Of a DNA stretch of 64,000 nt, positions 8,709 through 17,815 are shown piece after piece. Below the pieces are notes generated by a model. The model made no database searches. It was given only the letters and a program-made list of their open reading frames with translations, and had not been told where the DNA came from. Made by a program: the position numbers and the translations under genes. The DNA lies in contig NZ_VLKT01000002.1 in the NCBI RefSeq assembly GCF_007830515.1, positions 1 to 64,000 of the forward strand. The letters run 5' to 3'. The DNA is from Mesorhizobium tianshanense (GTDB lineage Bacteria > Pseudomonadota > Alphaproteobacteria > Rhizobiales > Rhizobiaceae). The first letter of the stretch is position 1. Each line of letters begins with the position of its first letter.

Positions 8709-10022
8709 ATGGCCGAAGCGTTGCGTGTTGGAATTGCCGGTCTCGGCACCGTCGGCGCGTCGGTGGCGCGCGTGCTGCGCGACAAGGCGGCTGAACTGAC
8801 GCGGCAATGCGGCCGCGAGGTCGTCGTGTCAGCCGTCTCGGCCCGCGATCGCAAACGCGACCGCGGCGTCGATCTCAGCGCGGCCAAGTGGTTCGACGAT
8901 CCGGTGGAAATGGCGCAGACCGCCGACATCGATGTCTTCGTCGAGTTGATCGGCGGCGACGAGGGGCCGTCGCGATCATCCGTGAAAGCAGCACTTGAAG
9001 CCGGCCGCCACGTCGTCACCGCCAACAAGGCGCTGCTCGCCAAGCATGGCGTGGCGCTGGCCGAGATCGCCGAGAAGAAGGGTGTGCTGCTCAATTACGA
9101 GGCGGCGGTGGCGGGCGGCATTCCGGTCATCAAGACGATGCGCGAGGCGATGGCCGGCAATTCGGTGACCCGCGTCTTCGGCATCCTCAACGGCACCTGC
9201 AACTATATCCTGACCCGCATGGAAGCCGAGGGCCTGTCGTTCGACGCCTGCCTGAAGGACGCGCAGCGGCTGGGCTATGCGGAGGCCGACCCGACCTTCG
9301 ACATCGAGGGCCACGACACCGCGCACAAGCTGTCGATCCTGACCAGCCTTGCCTTTGGCACGAGGATCGCCGCCAACGACATCTACATGGAAGGGATTTC
9401 CAACATCAGCCAGGCCGACATCCGCGCGGCCGCCGATCTCGGCTACCGGATAAAACTGCTCGGCGTTGCCCAGCGCACGGAAAGCGGCATCGAACAGCGC
9501 GTGCATCCGACCATGGTGCCGACGGCCTCGGTCATCGCGCAGGTGCACGGCGTGACCAATGCGGTGGCCATCGAAACCGACATCCTTGGCGAGCTTTTGC
9601 TCTCTGGTCCCGGTGCCGGCGGCAGCGCCACCGCATCGGCGGTGGTCGGCGACATTGCCGACATCGCCAAGAGCCGGCCGGGTTTCCAGCACGGTCCGGT
9701 CTTCGGCCTGCCGGCGAAGGAATTGCGACCCTACAAGAAGGCGCAGATGCGCAGCCACGCCGGCGGCTATTTCATCCGGTTGACGGTGCATGACCGTATC
9801 GGCGTCTTTGCCGCCATTGCCAAGCGCATGGCCGACAGCGACATCTCGCTGGAATCGATCGTGCAGCATGCCACGGGGCCGGAAACCGCTTTGCAGAAGA
9901 CGGTCATCCTCGTCACCCACGAGACGACGGAAGCGGCGGTGCGCAAGGCCGTCGAGGGCATCACCAAGGACGGCCATCTGACCGACAAGCCGCAGGTCAT
10001 CCGCATAGAGCGGGCAGGGTAG
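8709..10022 (+). CDS. hom: Homoserine dehydrogenase
   Basis: This enzyme reduces aspartate semialdehyde to homoserine, the branch point toward threonine and methionine. The 437-residue product has an N-terminal NAD(P)-binding motif (GIAGLGTVGASV), a catalytic domain with VTANKALLAKHG, NYEAAVAGGIPVI and GILNGTCNYIL, and a C-terminal ACT domain from about residue 350 (RLTVHDRIGVFAAIAKRMA), where threonine feedback is expected. It follows the aminotransferase in the same direction and precedes glpX and recJ. Confidence 0.95.
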   Translation: MAEALRVGIAGLGTVGASVARVLRDKAAELTRQCGREVVVSAVSARDRKRDRGVDLSAAKWFDDPVEMAQTADIDVFVELIGGDEGPSRSSVKAALEAGRHVVTANKALLAKHGVALAEIAEKKGVLLNYEAAVAGGIPVIKTMREAMAGNSVTRVFGILNGTCNYILTRMEAEGLSFDACLKDAQRLGYAEADPTFDIEGHDTAHKLSILTSLAFGTRIAANDIYMEGISNISQADIRAAADLGYRIKLLGVAQRTESGIEQRVHPTMVPTASVIAQVHGVTNAVAIETDILGELLLSGPGAGGSATASAVVGDIADIAKSRPGFQHGPVFGLPAKELRPYKKAQMRSHAGGYFIRLTVHDRIGVFAAIAKRMADSDISLESIVQHATGPETALQKTVILVTHETTEAAVRKAVEGITKDGHLTDKPQVIRIERAG

Positions 10023-10163
10023 AGGGTAATCTTTACCATTCAATCGATTGATATCGTTGCGTTTTCAAAAAACGCTTGCCCAGGTCTTGCTGTTGTCATG
10101 GAGCTTTGACACAAGGAGCGCGCCTCCGGCGGGAGGCGATGCGCCAACGAGGATTGTCCACCG

Positions 10164-11147
10164 ATGAACGTTGCCCAGAACATCGTCGCCGGCCTCGACC
10201 GGATACTCACCATGGAGCTGGTGCGCGTCACCGAACGCGCCGCGGTCGCGGCCGCCAGGCTGCGCGGACGCGGTGACGAAAAAGCCGCCGACCAGGCCGC
10301 GGTCGACGCCATGCGCGAGGAGCTCAACCGCCTCGCCATCAAGGGCACGGTGGTGATCGGCGAGGGCGAGCGCGACGAGGCTCCGATGCTCTATATCGGC
10401 GAGGAGGTCGGCTCCGGCAAAGGCCCGGCGGTCGATATCGCGCTCGACCCGCTGGAAGGCACGACGATCTGCGCCAAGAACCTGCCCAATGCGCTGGCGG
10501 TCATCGCCATTGCGGAAAAGGGCAGCCTCCTGTTCGCGCCCGACGTTTATATGGACAAGATCGCCGTCGGTCCCGGCTATGCCGATGACGTCATCGACAT
10601 CGATGCCTCGCCGGCCGAAAACATCGCCAGCCTGGCCAAGGCCAAGGGCGTTCCAGTGTCGGAGATCACCACCTGCATCCTCGACCGGCCGCGCCATGGC
10701 AGGCTGATCGAAGCCGTGCGCGGCACGGGCGCTGCGATCCGGCTGATCGGTGACGGCGATGTCGCCGGCGTCATCGACACCACCGACCCGGAAGAGACCG
10801 GCATCGACATCTATCTCGGCTCCGGCGGTGCGCCGGAGGGCGTGCTGGCGGCGGCTGCGTTGCGCTGCACCGGCGGCCAGATGCAGGGAAGGCTGATCCT
10901 CGACACGCCGCAAAAAGTGGAGCGCGCGGCCAAGATGGGTATTTCCGACCCGAAGCGGATCTACCGCACGCAGGACATGGCGCGGGGGGACGTGCTGTTT
11001 GCGGCAACCGGCGTGACCGACGGCAACATGCTGGCCGGCGTCAAGTTCGGCCGCAACTCCATCACCACGCACACGATCGTGCTGCGCTCGTCGTCACGCA
11101 CGGTGCGCGAGATCAAGGCGCGCCACCAGGATCTGGAAAAGTTTTGA
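10164..11147 (+). CDS. glpX: Class II fructose-1,6-bisphosphatase
   Basis: The 327-residue product matches GlpX throughout. It has the metal- and phosphate-binding segments VIGEGERDEAPML and ALDPLEGTT, and GGAPEGVLAAAAL. GlpX hydrolyses fructose 1,6-bisphosphate in gluconeogenesis, needed when growing on organic acids. The start at 10164 follows AACGAGGATTG, an acceptable ribosome binding site. The order hom-glpX-recJ on one strand is common in rhizobia. A 140-base gap separates it from hom, so it may have its own promoter. Confidence 0.95.
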   Translation: MNVAQNIVAGLDRILTMELVRVTERAAVAAARLRGRGDEKAADQAAVDAMREELNRLAIKGTVVIGEGERDEAPMLYIGEEVGSGKGPAVDIALDPLEGTTICAKNLPNALAVIAIAEKGSLLFAPDVYMDKIAVGPGYADDVIDIDASPAENIASLAKAKGVPVSEITTCILDRPRHGRLIEAVRGTGAAIRLIGDGDVAGVIDTTDPEETGIDIYLGSGGAPEGVLAAAALRCTGGQMQGRLILDTPQKVERAAKMGISDPKRIYRTQDMARGDVLFAATGVTDGNMLAGVKFGRNSITTHTIVLRSSSRTVREIKARHQDLEKF

Positions 11148-11181
11148 TACCGTCCTGCTTAGCCGTCGCATATTGTGAGAC

Positions 11182-12993
11182 ATGACAATTTTGCAGACGG
11201 CGCGTCATACGACGGGCGAAAGACGCTTTTTCCTCGATGTCAGACAGTCGGCCACCGGTGTTTCGTGGGAACATCGGCTGACCGAGCGGCAGGACATGAC
11301 CGCACTCGCCATCGCGCAGGGCCATGGCGTGCCGGACATCGTCGCGCGCGTCCTTGCCGGGCGCGGCGTGACCGCCGAGCAGACCGAGCGGTTCCTCGAT
11401 CCGACCATCCGCGACCTTTTGCCGGATCCGGCGTCGCTGACAGACATGGCGAGGGCCGCCGCCCGTATCGCCGGGGCGATCATTGCCAGGGAAAAGGTGG
11501 CGATCTTCGGCGACTACGATGTCGATGGCGCGGCCTCGTCGGCGCTACTCAAGCGGTTTCTCACGCATTTCTCGGTGCCATCGGAGATTTACATACCGGA
11601 CCGCATCTTCGAGGGGTACGGCCCCAATCCGGAAGCCATGCGCGAACTCGTCTCGCGCGGCGCGACGCTGATCGTCACCGTCGACTGCGGCACCAACAGC
11701 GCCGTTTCGATCGACGCGGCGAAGGCGGCGGGCGCCGATGTCGTGGTGCTCGACCATCACCAGGTCGGCGGCCCGTTGCCGTTGGCCGAAGCGGTCGTCA
11801 ATCCCAATCGCGAGGACGACCTTTCGGGCCAGGGCCATCTTTGCGCCGCCGGCGTCGTCTTCCTGGCTCTGGTCCAGACGGCGAAGATCCTGCGCGGCCG
11901 GTTGCCGGATGCCGCACCGCCGGACCTGCTTGGCTTGCTCGACCTTGTGGCTCTGGCGACCGTCTGCGACGTGGTGCCGCTGACCGGCGTCAACCGCGCC
12001 TTCGTGGTCAAGGGGCTGCAGATGGCGCGCCAGCAGAGGAACGAGGGGCTGGCGGCGCTGGCGCGGGTCTCGCGCATCGGCGAGCCGGTCAGCACCTTCC
12101 ATCTGGCCTATCTGATCGGCCCGCGCATCAATGCTGGCGGGCGCATCGGCGATGCGGCACTCGGCAGCCGGCTACTCGCCACCGACGATCCCGTCGAGGC
12201 CCGCACCATCGCCGAGACGCTGGACCGGCTCAATCAGGAGCGGCAGCAGATGGAACTGGAAATGCTGGCCGCGGCACGCGTGGAGGCCGATGCCGAGCTT
12301 GCCGGCGGCAATGGGCCGGCAATCGTCGTCACCGCCAGCTCCAATTGGCATCCGGGCATTGTTGGCCTGCTGGCCTCGCGGCTCAAGGACCATGCGCGCC
12401 GGCCCGCCTTCGCCATCGCCTTCAATCCTAATGGCGTCGGTACGGGTTCAGGCCGTTCTGTGTCGGGCTTCGATCTTGGCAGGCTGGTGCGCGAGGCGGC
12501 CGATGCCGGGCTGATCGTCAAGGGGGGCGGCCATGGCATGGCGGCCGGCATCACGGTGGAGCGGGCGAAACTTGGCGCGCTCAGGGCCTTCTTTGAAGAA
12601 CGCGCGGCGGCCGACGTATTTCGGCTGCAGGGCGAGGAAAGCCTGGCGATCGACGGTGCGCTGGCCGCCGAGGGCGCGACGCTCGGCCTGCTCGATGCGC
12701 TGGAGAAAGCCGGCCCGTTCGGAGCCGGACACGTCGCGCCGGTCTTCGCGCTGCCGCGCCATCGGCTTACCGATGCAAGGCCGGTCGGCACCAACCATAT
12801 CCGCGCCGAGTTGCAGTCAGAAAGCGGCGGCCGCATCCAGGCGATCGCCTTTCGCGCCGTCGATACGGCGCTCGGCGAATTCCTGTTCAAGAACAGGGGC
12901 AAGCCTGTGCATGTCGCCGGCTCGCTGTCGGGCAATCACTGGAACGGCAACCGCACGGTTCAGTTCCGCATCGTCGATGCCGCACGCGCCTGA
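11182..12993 (+). CDS. recJ: Single-stranded-DNA-specific exonuclease RecJ
   Basis: The 603-residue protein has the DHH phosphoesterase motifs in order: DYDVDGAASSALL near residue 113, VTVDCGTNS, and DHHQVGG near 190. The DHHA1 domain includes the GGGHGMAAG glycine motif near 450. RecJ is a 5'-3' exonuclease for RecFOR recombination and mismatch repair. It starts 34 bases after glpX and is probably cotranscribed with it. Length and motif order are normal, and no key residue is missing. Confidence 0.95.
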   Translation: MTILQTARHTTGERRFFLDVRQSATGVSWEHRLTERQDMTALAIAQGHGVPDIVARVLAGRGVTAEQTERFLDPTIRDLLPDPASLTDMARAAARIAGAIIAREKVAIFGDYDVDGAASSALLKRFLTHFSVPSEIYIPDRIFEGYGPNPEAMRELVSRGATLIVTVDCGTNSAVSIDAAKAAGADVVVLDHHQVGGPLPLAEAVVNPNREDDLSGQGHLCAAGVVFLALVQTAKILRGRLPDAAPPDLLGLLDLVALATVCDVVPLTGVNRAFVVKGLQMARQQRNEGLAALARVSRIGEPVSTFHLAYLIGPRINAGGRIGDAALGSRLLATDDPVEARTIAETLDRLNQERQQMELEMLAAARVEADAELAGGNGPAIVVTASSNWHPGIVGLLASRLKDHARRPAFAIAFNPNGVGTGSGRSVSGFDLGRLVREAADAGLIVKGGGHGMAAGITVERAKLGALRAFFEERAAADVFRLQGEESLAIDGALAAEGATLGLLDALEKAGPFGAGHVAPVFALPRHRLTDARPVGTNHIRAELQSESGGRIQAIAFRAVDTALGEFLFKNRGKPVHVAGSLSGNHWNGNRTVQFRIVDAARA

Positions 12994-13015
12994 GAGCAGG
13001 CTCCCGGGATCTCGT

Positions 13016-13990
13016 TTAGGCCAGAACCGTCTGCAGCCGCGCCAGCTCGCCGATCTGGGCCATCGTTGCCTGGTAACCGATGCGGATCGCCTCGTCGGCG
13101 CGGTGGAATTCGGTCAGGCCGATATGGCCGAGTTTTGGCTGCAGTGACATATCGGGCGGGTCGCCGGCGAGCCGCGCACGCGAAATGCGGTCCTGGATGA
13201 TGTTGAAGGCTTCGACCATGACGCCGGTGATGCCGAGGCGCGCTTCGCGGGACTGGCGTTCGGGGTCGACCAGGCCGGTCCTTGGCGCGTCCTTCTCGGC
13301 GACCAGTTCGCCGGCAGTGTGCTTGATGACGGCGGCGCGGCCGAACAGATCGTAGTGAAGGTTTATCGCGACCACGAGCGGCTGCTCGTAGGCGCGGCAG
13401 ACCGAGACCGGCACCGGATTGACCAGTGCGCCGTCGACCAGCACGCGCCCGTTGCAGGTGACCGGTTCGAAAACGCCGGGCAGTGCGTAGGAGGCGCGCA
13501 TGGCGGTGATCAACGAGCCGCCCGACAGCCAGATTTCATGGCCGGTGCGGATCTCCGAAGTGACGCAGACAAAAGGCTTGGGCAGATCCTCGAAGCGGAT
13601 GCCGGCCATATGCTCGCGCAGCCGTGCGTCAAGCTTCATGCCGCCGAACAGGCCGCTGCCGCGCAGATTGAGGTCGAGAAGACCAAAGATGCGCCGCCTG
13701 GTCAGGCTTCTGGCGAATTCTTCCAGCTCATCCAGCTTGCCGGCAAGGTAGCAGCCGCCGACCAGCGCGCCGATCGAGGTACCGGCGATCATCGACACTT
13801 CGATGCCGGCTTCGTCGAGCGCGCGCAACACCCCGATATGGGCCCAGCCACGCGCGCAGCCGCCGCCCAGTGCCAGCGAAATGCCTGTTTTCTTAGGTGG
13901 CTTCGTTTCGGATGCGCCGGCGGACGATGAGAGGCCACTGGCCTCTCGAACGTCCGGTCTGTTGCGCGATGACGCCCATTCGAGCATCAC
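13016..13990 (-). CDS. Patatin-like phospholipase (RssA/NTE type)
   Basis: The 324-residue product is a patatin-fold lipid acyl hydrolase. It has the oxyanion loop GGGCARGWAHIG, the nucleophile elbow GTSIG with Ser near residue 72, and the DGA motif with the dyad Asp in VDGALVNPVP. About 35 N-terminal residues precede the domain. No signal peptide is visible, so it is probably cytoplasmic or membrane-associated. It converges with recJ (22 bases between stops) and follows hisI on the minus strand after about 110 bases. The natural substrate is unknown. Confidence 0.88.
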   Translation of the reverse strand: MMLEWASSRNRPDVREASGLSSSAGASETKPPKKTGISLALGGGCARGWAHIGVLRALDEAGIEVSMIAGTSIGALVGGCYLAGKLDELEEFARSLTRRRIFGLLDLNLRGSGLFGGMKLDARLREHMAGIRFEDLPKPFVCVTSEIRTGHEIWLSGGSLITAMRASYALPGVFEPVTCNGRVLVDGALVNPVPVSVCRAYEQPLVVAINLHYDLFGRAAVIKHTAGELVAEKDAPRTGLVDPERQSREARLGITGVMVEAFNIIQDRISRARLAGDPPDMSLQPKLGHIGLTEFHRADEAIRIGYQATMAQIGELARLQTVLA

Positions 13991-14068
13991 AATCTCCCTT
14001 GTCCCACGGCCAATATACAGGCTGGCCGTATCGAAATCATGAATATATGTGGCTGCAGTTCGACGAAT

Positions 14069-14118
14069 GGTTCATTCATATGGATGGTTCATGGGTTCAT
14101 TCATATGGATGGTTCATG
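14069..14118. repeat. Perfect 25-bp tandem duplication at the hisI stop codon
   Basis: The unit starting GGTTCATTCATATGG occurs twice with no mismatch, at 14069-14093 and 14094-14118. The second unit contains the last codons and stop of hisI (minus strand, 14101-14103). The first therefore carries a duplicate of the hisI tail. The perfect identity suggests a recent slippage or duplication event. Confidence 0.9.
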
Positions 14119-14571
14119 GGGCTTTCGATACGTTTCTTCCGCATCGAACAGTGGCTTGCTGCCGTCGCTGGCAAGCGTCCCCTTGCCGTCGATCAGCCCC
14201 ACCGTCCGATAAAAGCAAGAACGCCGGCCGGTGTGGCAGGTTGCGTCGTGGCCCATCACTTTGACGCGCAACCATATGGCGTCCTGGTCACAATCCGTGA
14301 GCATCTCGACGACGTTCTGGAGATTCCCGGACGTCTCGCCCTTCTTCCACAGAGCATTGCGCGAGCGCGACCAGTAGTGAGCGATGCCGGTTTCGAGCGT
14401 CAGCGCCAGCGCTTCGGCGTTCATGTGCGCGACCATCAGCAACATGCCGTCTTCGGCGTCGGTGACGACCACGGTGACGAGACCGCTGGCATCGAAACGC
14501 GGCGAAAAGACCGCGCCTTCTTCCAGTGCCTTCTTGTCTGATGGAGCTTTCGGAAATTCCAGTGCCGACAT
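14101..14571 (-). CDS. hisI: Phosphoribosyl-AMP cyclohydrolase
   Basis: This enzyme opens the adenine ring of PR-AMP, the third step of histidine synthesis. The 156-residue product has the metal-binding motifs of the family: DCDQDA, then [17 protein letters not shown] with the two conserved Cys, and the substrate region [14 protein letters not shown]. It is the stand-alone HisI form without a HisE domain. It follows folE on the same strand, an arrangement common in rhizobia. Its stop codon lies inside a perfect 25-bp tandem duplication. Confidence 0.95.
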   Translation of the reverse strand: MSALEFPKAPSDKKALEEGAVFSPRFDASGLVTVVVTDAEDGMLLMVAHMNAEALALTLETGIAHYWSRSRNALWKKGETSGNLQNVVEMLTDCDQDAIWLRVKVMGHDATCHTGRRSCFYRTVGLIDGKGTLASDGSKPLFDAEETYRKPHEPSI

Positions 14572-14585
14572 CGCCGGTCCTTGTT

Positions 14586-14630
14586 CAGAGCCCCACCCAT
14601 TCCGATTCTATCGGAATGGGTGGGGCTCTG
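14586..14630. terminator. Perfect 21-bp hairpin between folE and hisI
   Basis: The arms starting CAGAGCCCCACCC and ending GGGTGGGGCTCTG are perfectly complementary over 21 bp around a TCT loop. TTTTCTTGTT follows on the plus strand, so as an intrinsic terminator it would act on plus-strand transcription. The flanking genes are on the minus strand, where no T-run follows. It may instead belong to the adjacent rhizobial palindromic repeat. Confidence 0.6.
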
Positions 14631-14646
14631 TTTTCTTGTTTGGCCA

Positions 14647-14708
14647 TGATCTTATCCGAACCGAAGGTCAGCGGAGCAAAAACCGGTTCCCACTTTTCGG
14701 GATCATGG
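14647..14708. repeat. RIME-like palindromic intergenic repeat
   Basis: The stretch from ATGATCTTATCCGAACCGAAGG to CTTTTCGGGATCATG has complementary ends (CATGATC/GATCATG) and resembles the repeats scattered through rhizobial intergenic regions. A related copy lies at about 37988-38042, with the shared core CCGAAGGT...GAGCAAAAA/GAAGCAAAAA. Together with the adjacent hairpin it fills the folE-hisI gap. Confidence 0.55.
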
Positions 14709-14727
14709 CTAGCGACCGGCGAGGGGG

Positions 14728-15363
14728 TCAGCCCCTGCCGCCGCGCACCATGGTGACGAAACGGACCTGTTCCTCGGGCGTGTCCTTGAAGACGCCGGTG
14801 AAGGTCGAGGTCAGCGTCGTGGAGCCTTCCTTGCGGATGCCGCGCATGGCCATGCACATATGCTCGGCTTCGAGCATGACAGCGACGCCGCGCGGATTGA
14901 GCACATCCTGGATGACGCCGGCGATCTGTGCGGTCATCGCTTCCTGGGTCTGCAGGCGCTGGGCGAAGATGTCGACGACGCGCGCGATCTTGGACAGGCC
15001 AACAACCTTGCCGTCCGGCAAATAGCCGACATGCGCCTTGCCGATGATCGGCACCATGTGGTGCTCGCAATGCGAATGGAAGCTTATATCCTTGACGAGG
15101 ACAAGGTCGTCATAGCCGGCGACTTCCTCGAAGGTGCGGCCGAGTTCCTCGGCTGGGCACTTGTCATAGCCGCCGAACATTTCGCGATAGGCCTTGACCA
15201 CACGCTTTGGCGTATCGACCAGGCCCTCCCGGTCCGGATTGTCGCCGGCCCAGCGCAACAGCGTGCGAACCGCGGCCTCGGCTTCGGCTTCGCTCGGCCG
15301 ATTGGTGACCGGCTTTTCCAGATAGGCGGACGGGGGCATGAATTTCTTGATGACGGCATCCAT
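14728..15363 (-). CDS. folE: GTP cyclohydrolase I
   Basis: This enzyme converts GTP to 7,8-dihydroneopterin triphosphate, the first step of folate synthesis. The 211-residue product has the expected zinc ligands: Cys in SHCEHHMVP with the two His, and Cys in EHMCMAMRG. It also has [26 protein letters not shown] and RLQTQEAMT. The upstream region to 15602 is about 240 bases and shows no riboswitch I can recognise. It is on the minus strand ahead of hisI. Confidence 0.96.
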   Translation of the reverse strand: MDAVIKKFMPPSAYLEKPVTNRPSEAEAEAAVRTLLRWAGDNPDREGLVDTPKRVVKAYREMFGGYDKCPAEELGRTFEEVAGYDDLVLVKDISFHSHCEHHMVPIIGKAHVGYLPDGKVVGLSKIARVVDIFAQRLQTQEAMTAQIAGVIQDVLNPRGVAVMLEAEHMCMAMRGIRKEGSTTLTSTFTGVFKDTPEEQVRFVTMVRGGRG

Positions 15364-15602
15364 AAAGGCGTCTCCCGTAGTTCCCCTCTCAGGAGGAACG
15401 AGTTGAACGGACCACGACCTTTCGGGTGTTAGAAACGTGCCCTGTTTCCAGCCCGTAAGCGGCGTGAACTGATTTGAGCAGGGACGAGGTGTTGGTTACC
15501 TTGTCCATACCCGACTACCAGCATTATATATGATCGTGCCGAGCGAAAGGAAGACCGTCAGCGGCAATCGCTGTTCGCTCGGCGGCGACGGATTGGAAAA
15601 AT

Positions 15603-16049
15603 ATGATCGACGATGTCTACAATGCGAAAATTCTGGGATTTGCCGGGAATATCGCGCGGATCGGCCGGCTCGACCATCCAGACGCAACCGCGCGCGCGCA
15701 TTCCAAACTATGCGGCTCGACCGTGACCGTCGATCTGAAGATGGATGACGGCGTCGTCACCGATTTCGCGCATGACGTGAAGGCCTGTGCACTTGGCCAG
15801 GCGTCGTCGTCGATCATGGCGCAACATGTCATCGGCGCCAGCGCGGATGAATTGCGCAGCGTTCGCGAGACGATGCTGAAGATGCTGAAGGAAAATGGCG
15901 CGCCGCCCGAAGGCCGCTTCGCCGACCTCAGATATCTCGGGCCGGTGCGCGACTACAAGGCGCGCCATGCCTCGACCATGCTGACCTTCGACGCGGTGGT
16001 TGATGCGATCGGCCAGATCGAGAAGAAGCGCGCCGAACAGGCGGCCTAG
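15603..16049 (+). CDS. NifU/IscU-like iron-sulfur scaffold protein
   Basis: The 148-residue product has the NifU_N fold signature, with HSKLCGSTVTV giving the first Cys and VKACALGQASSSIM the second. The third Cys expected in the RxxC segment near the C-terminus is absent: the corresponding stretch reads KARHASTML. Cluster assembly on it may therefore differ from classical IscU or SufU, or it may have another role such as cluster transfer. It stands alone, divergent from folE, and its stop overlaps that of the convergent LysR gene by four bases. The start follows GGAAAAAT, a weak site. Confidence 0.8.
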   Translation: MIDDVYNAKILGFAGNIARIGRLDHPDATARAHSKLCGSTVTVDLKMDDGVVTDFAHDVKACALGQASSSIMAQHVIGASADELRSVRETMLKMLKENGAPPEGRFADLRYLGPVRDYKARHASTMLTFDAVVDAIGQIEKKRAEQAA

Positions 16050-16966
16050 GCACCTTCCAGAAAACGCCTGCTTTCGGCAAATTCGGACCGGATCCAATCG
16101 GCGAATGCCGCGGCCGGCTCGGACAGGTTGCGCAGGCTCCTGGCCACCAGCCAATAGGCGCCGCACACCACGTTGATGTCGAATGGCTTGATCAACGCAC
16201 CGGTCGCCAACTCCTCCTTGACCAGCAGAAGGTCGCCCAACGCCACGCCGTGCCCCAGCACGGCAGCCTGTTTCGAGAGCGAGGCGTCGGCCAGCAGCGG
16301 GCCACGCTCCGGTATCGCATCAGCGGATACGCCCGCAGCCTCGAACCAGCGCGCCCAGCCCTGGCGATTTTCTTCGTGCAGCAAGGTGTAGCGACGCAGG
16401 TCGGCCGGGCTTTCCAGGGCAAGGCCCGATGCTGAAAGTGCTGGCGACAACACAGGCGAATCGATGACCGGCGCCAGGCGTTCCGCCTCGCTGCGTGGCC
16501 ATGAGGTGCTGTGGGCGCTGAAGCGCAGAGCGAGTTCGGCCTGATCGCTGCGGAACTCGATCAGCCGCGGGTCGACATCGAGGGAAATGTCGATATCCGG
16601 CCGCAACTGGCGGAATCGATTGAGCCGCGGCACCAGCCAGGAGGCGGCAAGCGAAGGTTCGACGCTGATGCAGACCACCGACTGGGCCGGCGTCGCCACC
16701 AATTCCGAAAGCCGCCCGTCAATGTCGTCGAAACTTCTGACGAGTTGTTCCAGCAAGCGTTGGCCGGTGTCGGTAAGCTCGACGCGGCGATGGTGGCGGT
16801 AGAACAGAGGCTGGCGGAGGAACAGCTCAAGCTCGCGGACCTGGCGGCTGATTGCTGCTTGGGAGACAAAAAGCTCGTCGGCCGCCCGGCTGAAGCTCAG
16901 GTGCCTGCCGGCCGCTTCGAAACTTCTCAACGCCGTCAGGGGAAGGCGGCCACGCTTCATTCGCAT
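16046..16966 (-). CDS. LysR-family transcriptional regulator (GcvA-like)
   Basis: The 306-residue product has an N-terminal winged helix-turn-helix (LTALRSFEAAGRHLSFSRAADELFVSQAAISRQVRELE), shown here by its short blocks FEAAGRHLSFSRAA and VSQAAISRQV. The LysR substrate-binding domain begins near residue 90. The RSFEAAGRH pattern is typical of the GcvA subgroup. The effector and targets are unknown. It is divergent from a small frame at 17054, whose upstream region is the likely binding site if the regulator controls a neighbour. Confidence 0.9.
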   Translation of the reverse strand: MRMKRGRLPLTALRSFEAAGRHLSFSRAADELFVSQAAISRQVRELELFLRQPLFYRHHRRVELTDTGQRLLEQLVRSFDDIDGRLSELVATPAQSVVCISVEPSLAASWLVPRLNRFRQLRPDIDISLDVDPRLIEFRSDQAELALRFSAHSTSWPRSEAERLAPVIDSPVLSPALSASGLALESPADLRRYTLLHEENRQGWARWFEAAGVSADAIPERGPLLADASLSKQAAVLGHGVALGDLLLVKEELATGALIKPFDINVVCGAYWLVARSLRNLSEPAAAFADWIRSEFAESRRFLEGA

Positions 16967-17053
16967 AATCTCTAGTTATCCGAGGCGGAAATTATACTCG
17001 TTTGAGGGCGAAGGCCAGCAGCGGTCTAATCGGCGCCTAGAGGAGATGCGGCC

Positions 17054-17212
17054 ATGATCCAGTTCTTGAGCATTTTTGGCGACGTCATGCGGATCGCGAC
17101 GTTTCAATGGCGTGACAGGCCTCATGCCGCACGCCGTGAAGAAAGGCAGGGCGGTACCGCTCGCTGGTCGCCTTCGGTCGATCGGTATCCTGTTCGCCGT
17201 TCAAGATCATGA
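17054..17212 (+). CDS. Small arginine-rich hypothetical protein
   Basis: A 52-residue frame starts at the ATG at 17054 with GAGGAG eight bases upstream, a strong ribosome binding site. The product begins MIQFLSIFGDVMRIATF, a short hydrophobic amphipathic start, and continues as an Arg-rich tail. No family is recognised. It lies between the divergent LysR gene and yidD, and may be a LysR target. The good translation signal is the main support, since composition alone would not distinguish it from chance. Confidence 0.45.
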   Translation: MIQFLSIFGDVMRIATFQWRDRPHAARREERQGGTARWSPSVDRYPVRRSRS

Positions 17213-17300
17213 AGCGGATCGCAGGGCGGTGGGCAGAAGGGATTGCGTTCTCTGGTCGAAGTCCACATCTATCCCTCGGGGAACGGATGCGGAGAATTTA

Positions 17301-17675
17301 GTGCGCGATCAACATGAGCATGCGCATGTCGCCAGGCCGCTCCAGCGCGGGCGCAACTGGCCCGGCCCCTGGCGCAAGACGCCGGGCCGTCTTCTCGGCA
17401 CGTCGCTCGTGCGCTTCTACCAGCTGACGCTGTCCGGCTTTGTCGGCAATTCCTGCCGGCATCTGCCGACCTGTTCCGAATACGCGCATGAGGCGATCGC
17501 CCGCCACGGGCTGTGGGCCGGCGGCTGGATGGGGCTTTTCCGGGTGCTGCGCTGCGGGCCATTCGGAACCCATGGCATCGACCGCGTGCCGGAGGTGCTG
17601 GCCGATCGCTATGTCTGGTTCACGCCTTGGCGGTATTGGCGGATCGGAAAAAAGCGCAGTGGCCGGGAAAGCTGA
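17301..17675 (+). CDS. yidD: Membrane protein insertion efficiency factor YidD
   Basis: YidD helps YidC insert inner-membrane proteins. The characteristic core is present: LVRFYQLTLSGFVGNSCRHLPTCSEYAHEAIARHG, seen here as FYQLTLS, CRHLPTCSEYA and the following GGWMGLFRVLRCGPFG. I chose the GTG at 17301, preceded by GGAG at six bases, giving about 124 residues. A longer frame upstream has no ribosome binding site and an unrelated composition. In rhizobia yidD lies in varied places, often alone as here. Confidence 0.88.
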   Translation: MRDQHEHAHVARPLQRGRNWPGPWRKTPGRLLGTSLVRFYQLTLSGFVGNSCRHLPTCSEYAHEAIARHGLWAGGWMGLFRVLRCGPFGTHGIDRVPEVLADRYVWFTPWRYWRIGKKRSGRES

Positions 17676-17815
17676 TGCCGGCAGCGGCGCAAGCTCTGCA
17701 ATCGGGCAGATCTTTACGGTTTGCTAGGGTTAACCGCATCTTGCGCATTTAAGACAAAATCGAGACAAGACGCCTCGCTAAGCCGCTCCTGACATGCCTC
17801 AGGAGAGATTGCCAA

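Noticed and set aside
14069..14118. Possible CRISPR-like or integron-type repeat at hisI
   Set aside because: It is a single direct tandem duplication with no spacer and no recombination site features.
17076..17300. N-terminal extension of YidD
   Set aside because: The added residues do not resemble YidD and there is no ribosome binding site; the GTG at 17301 has one.
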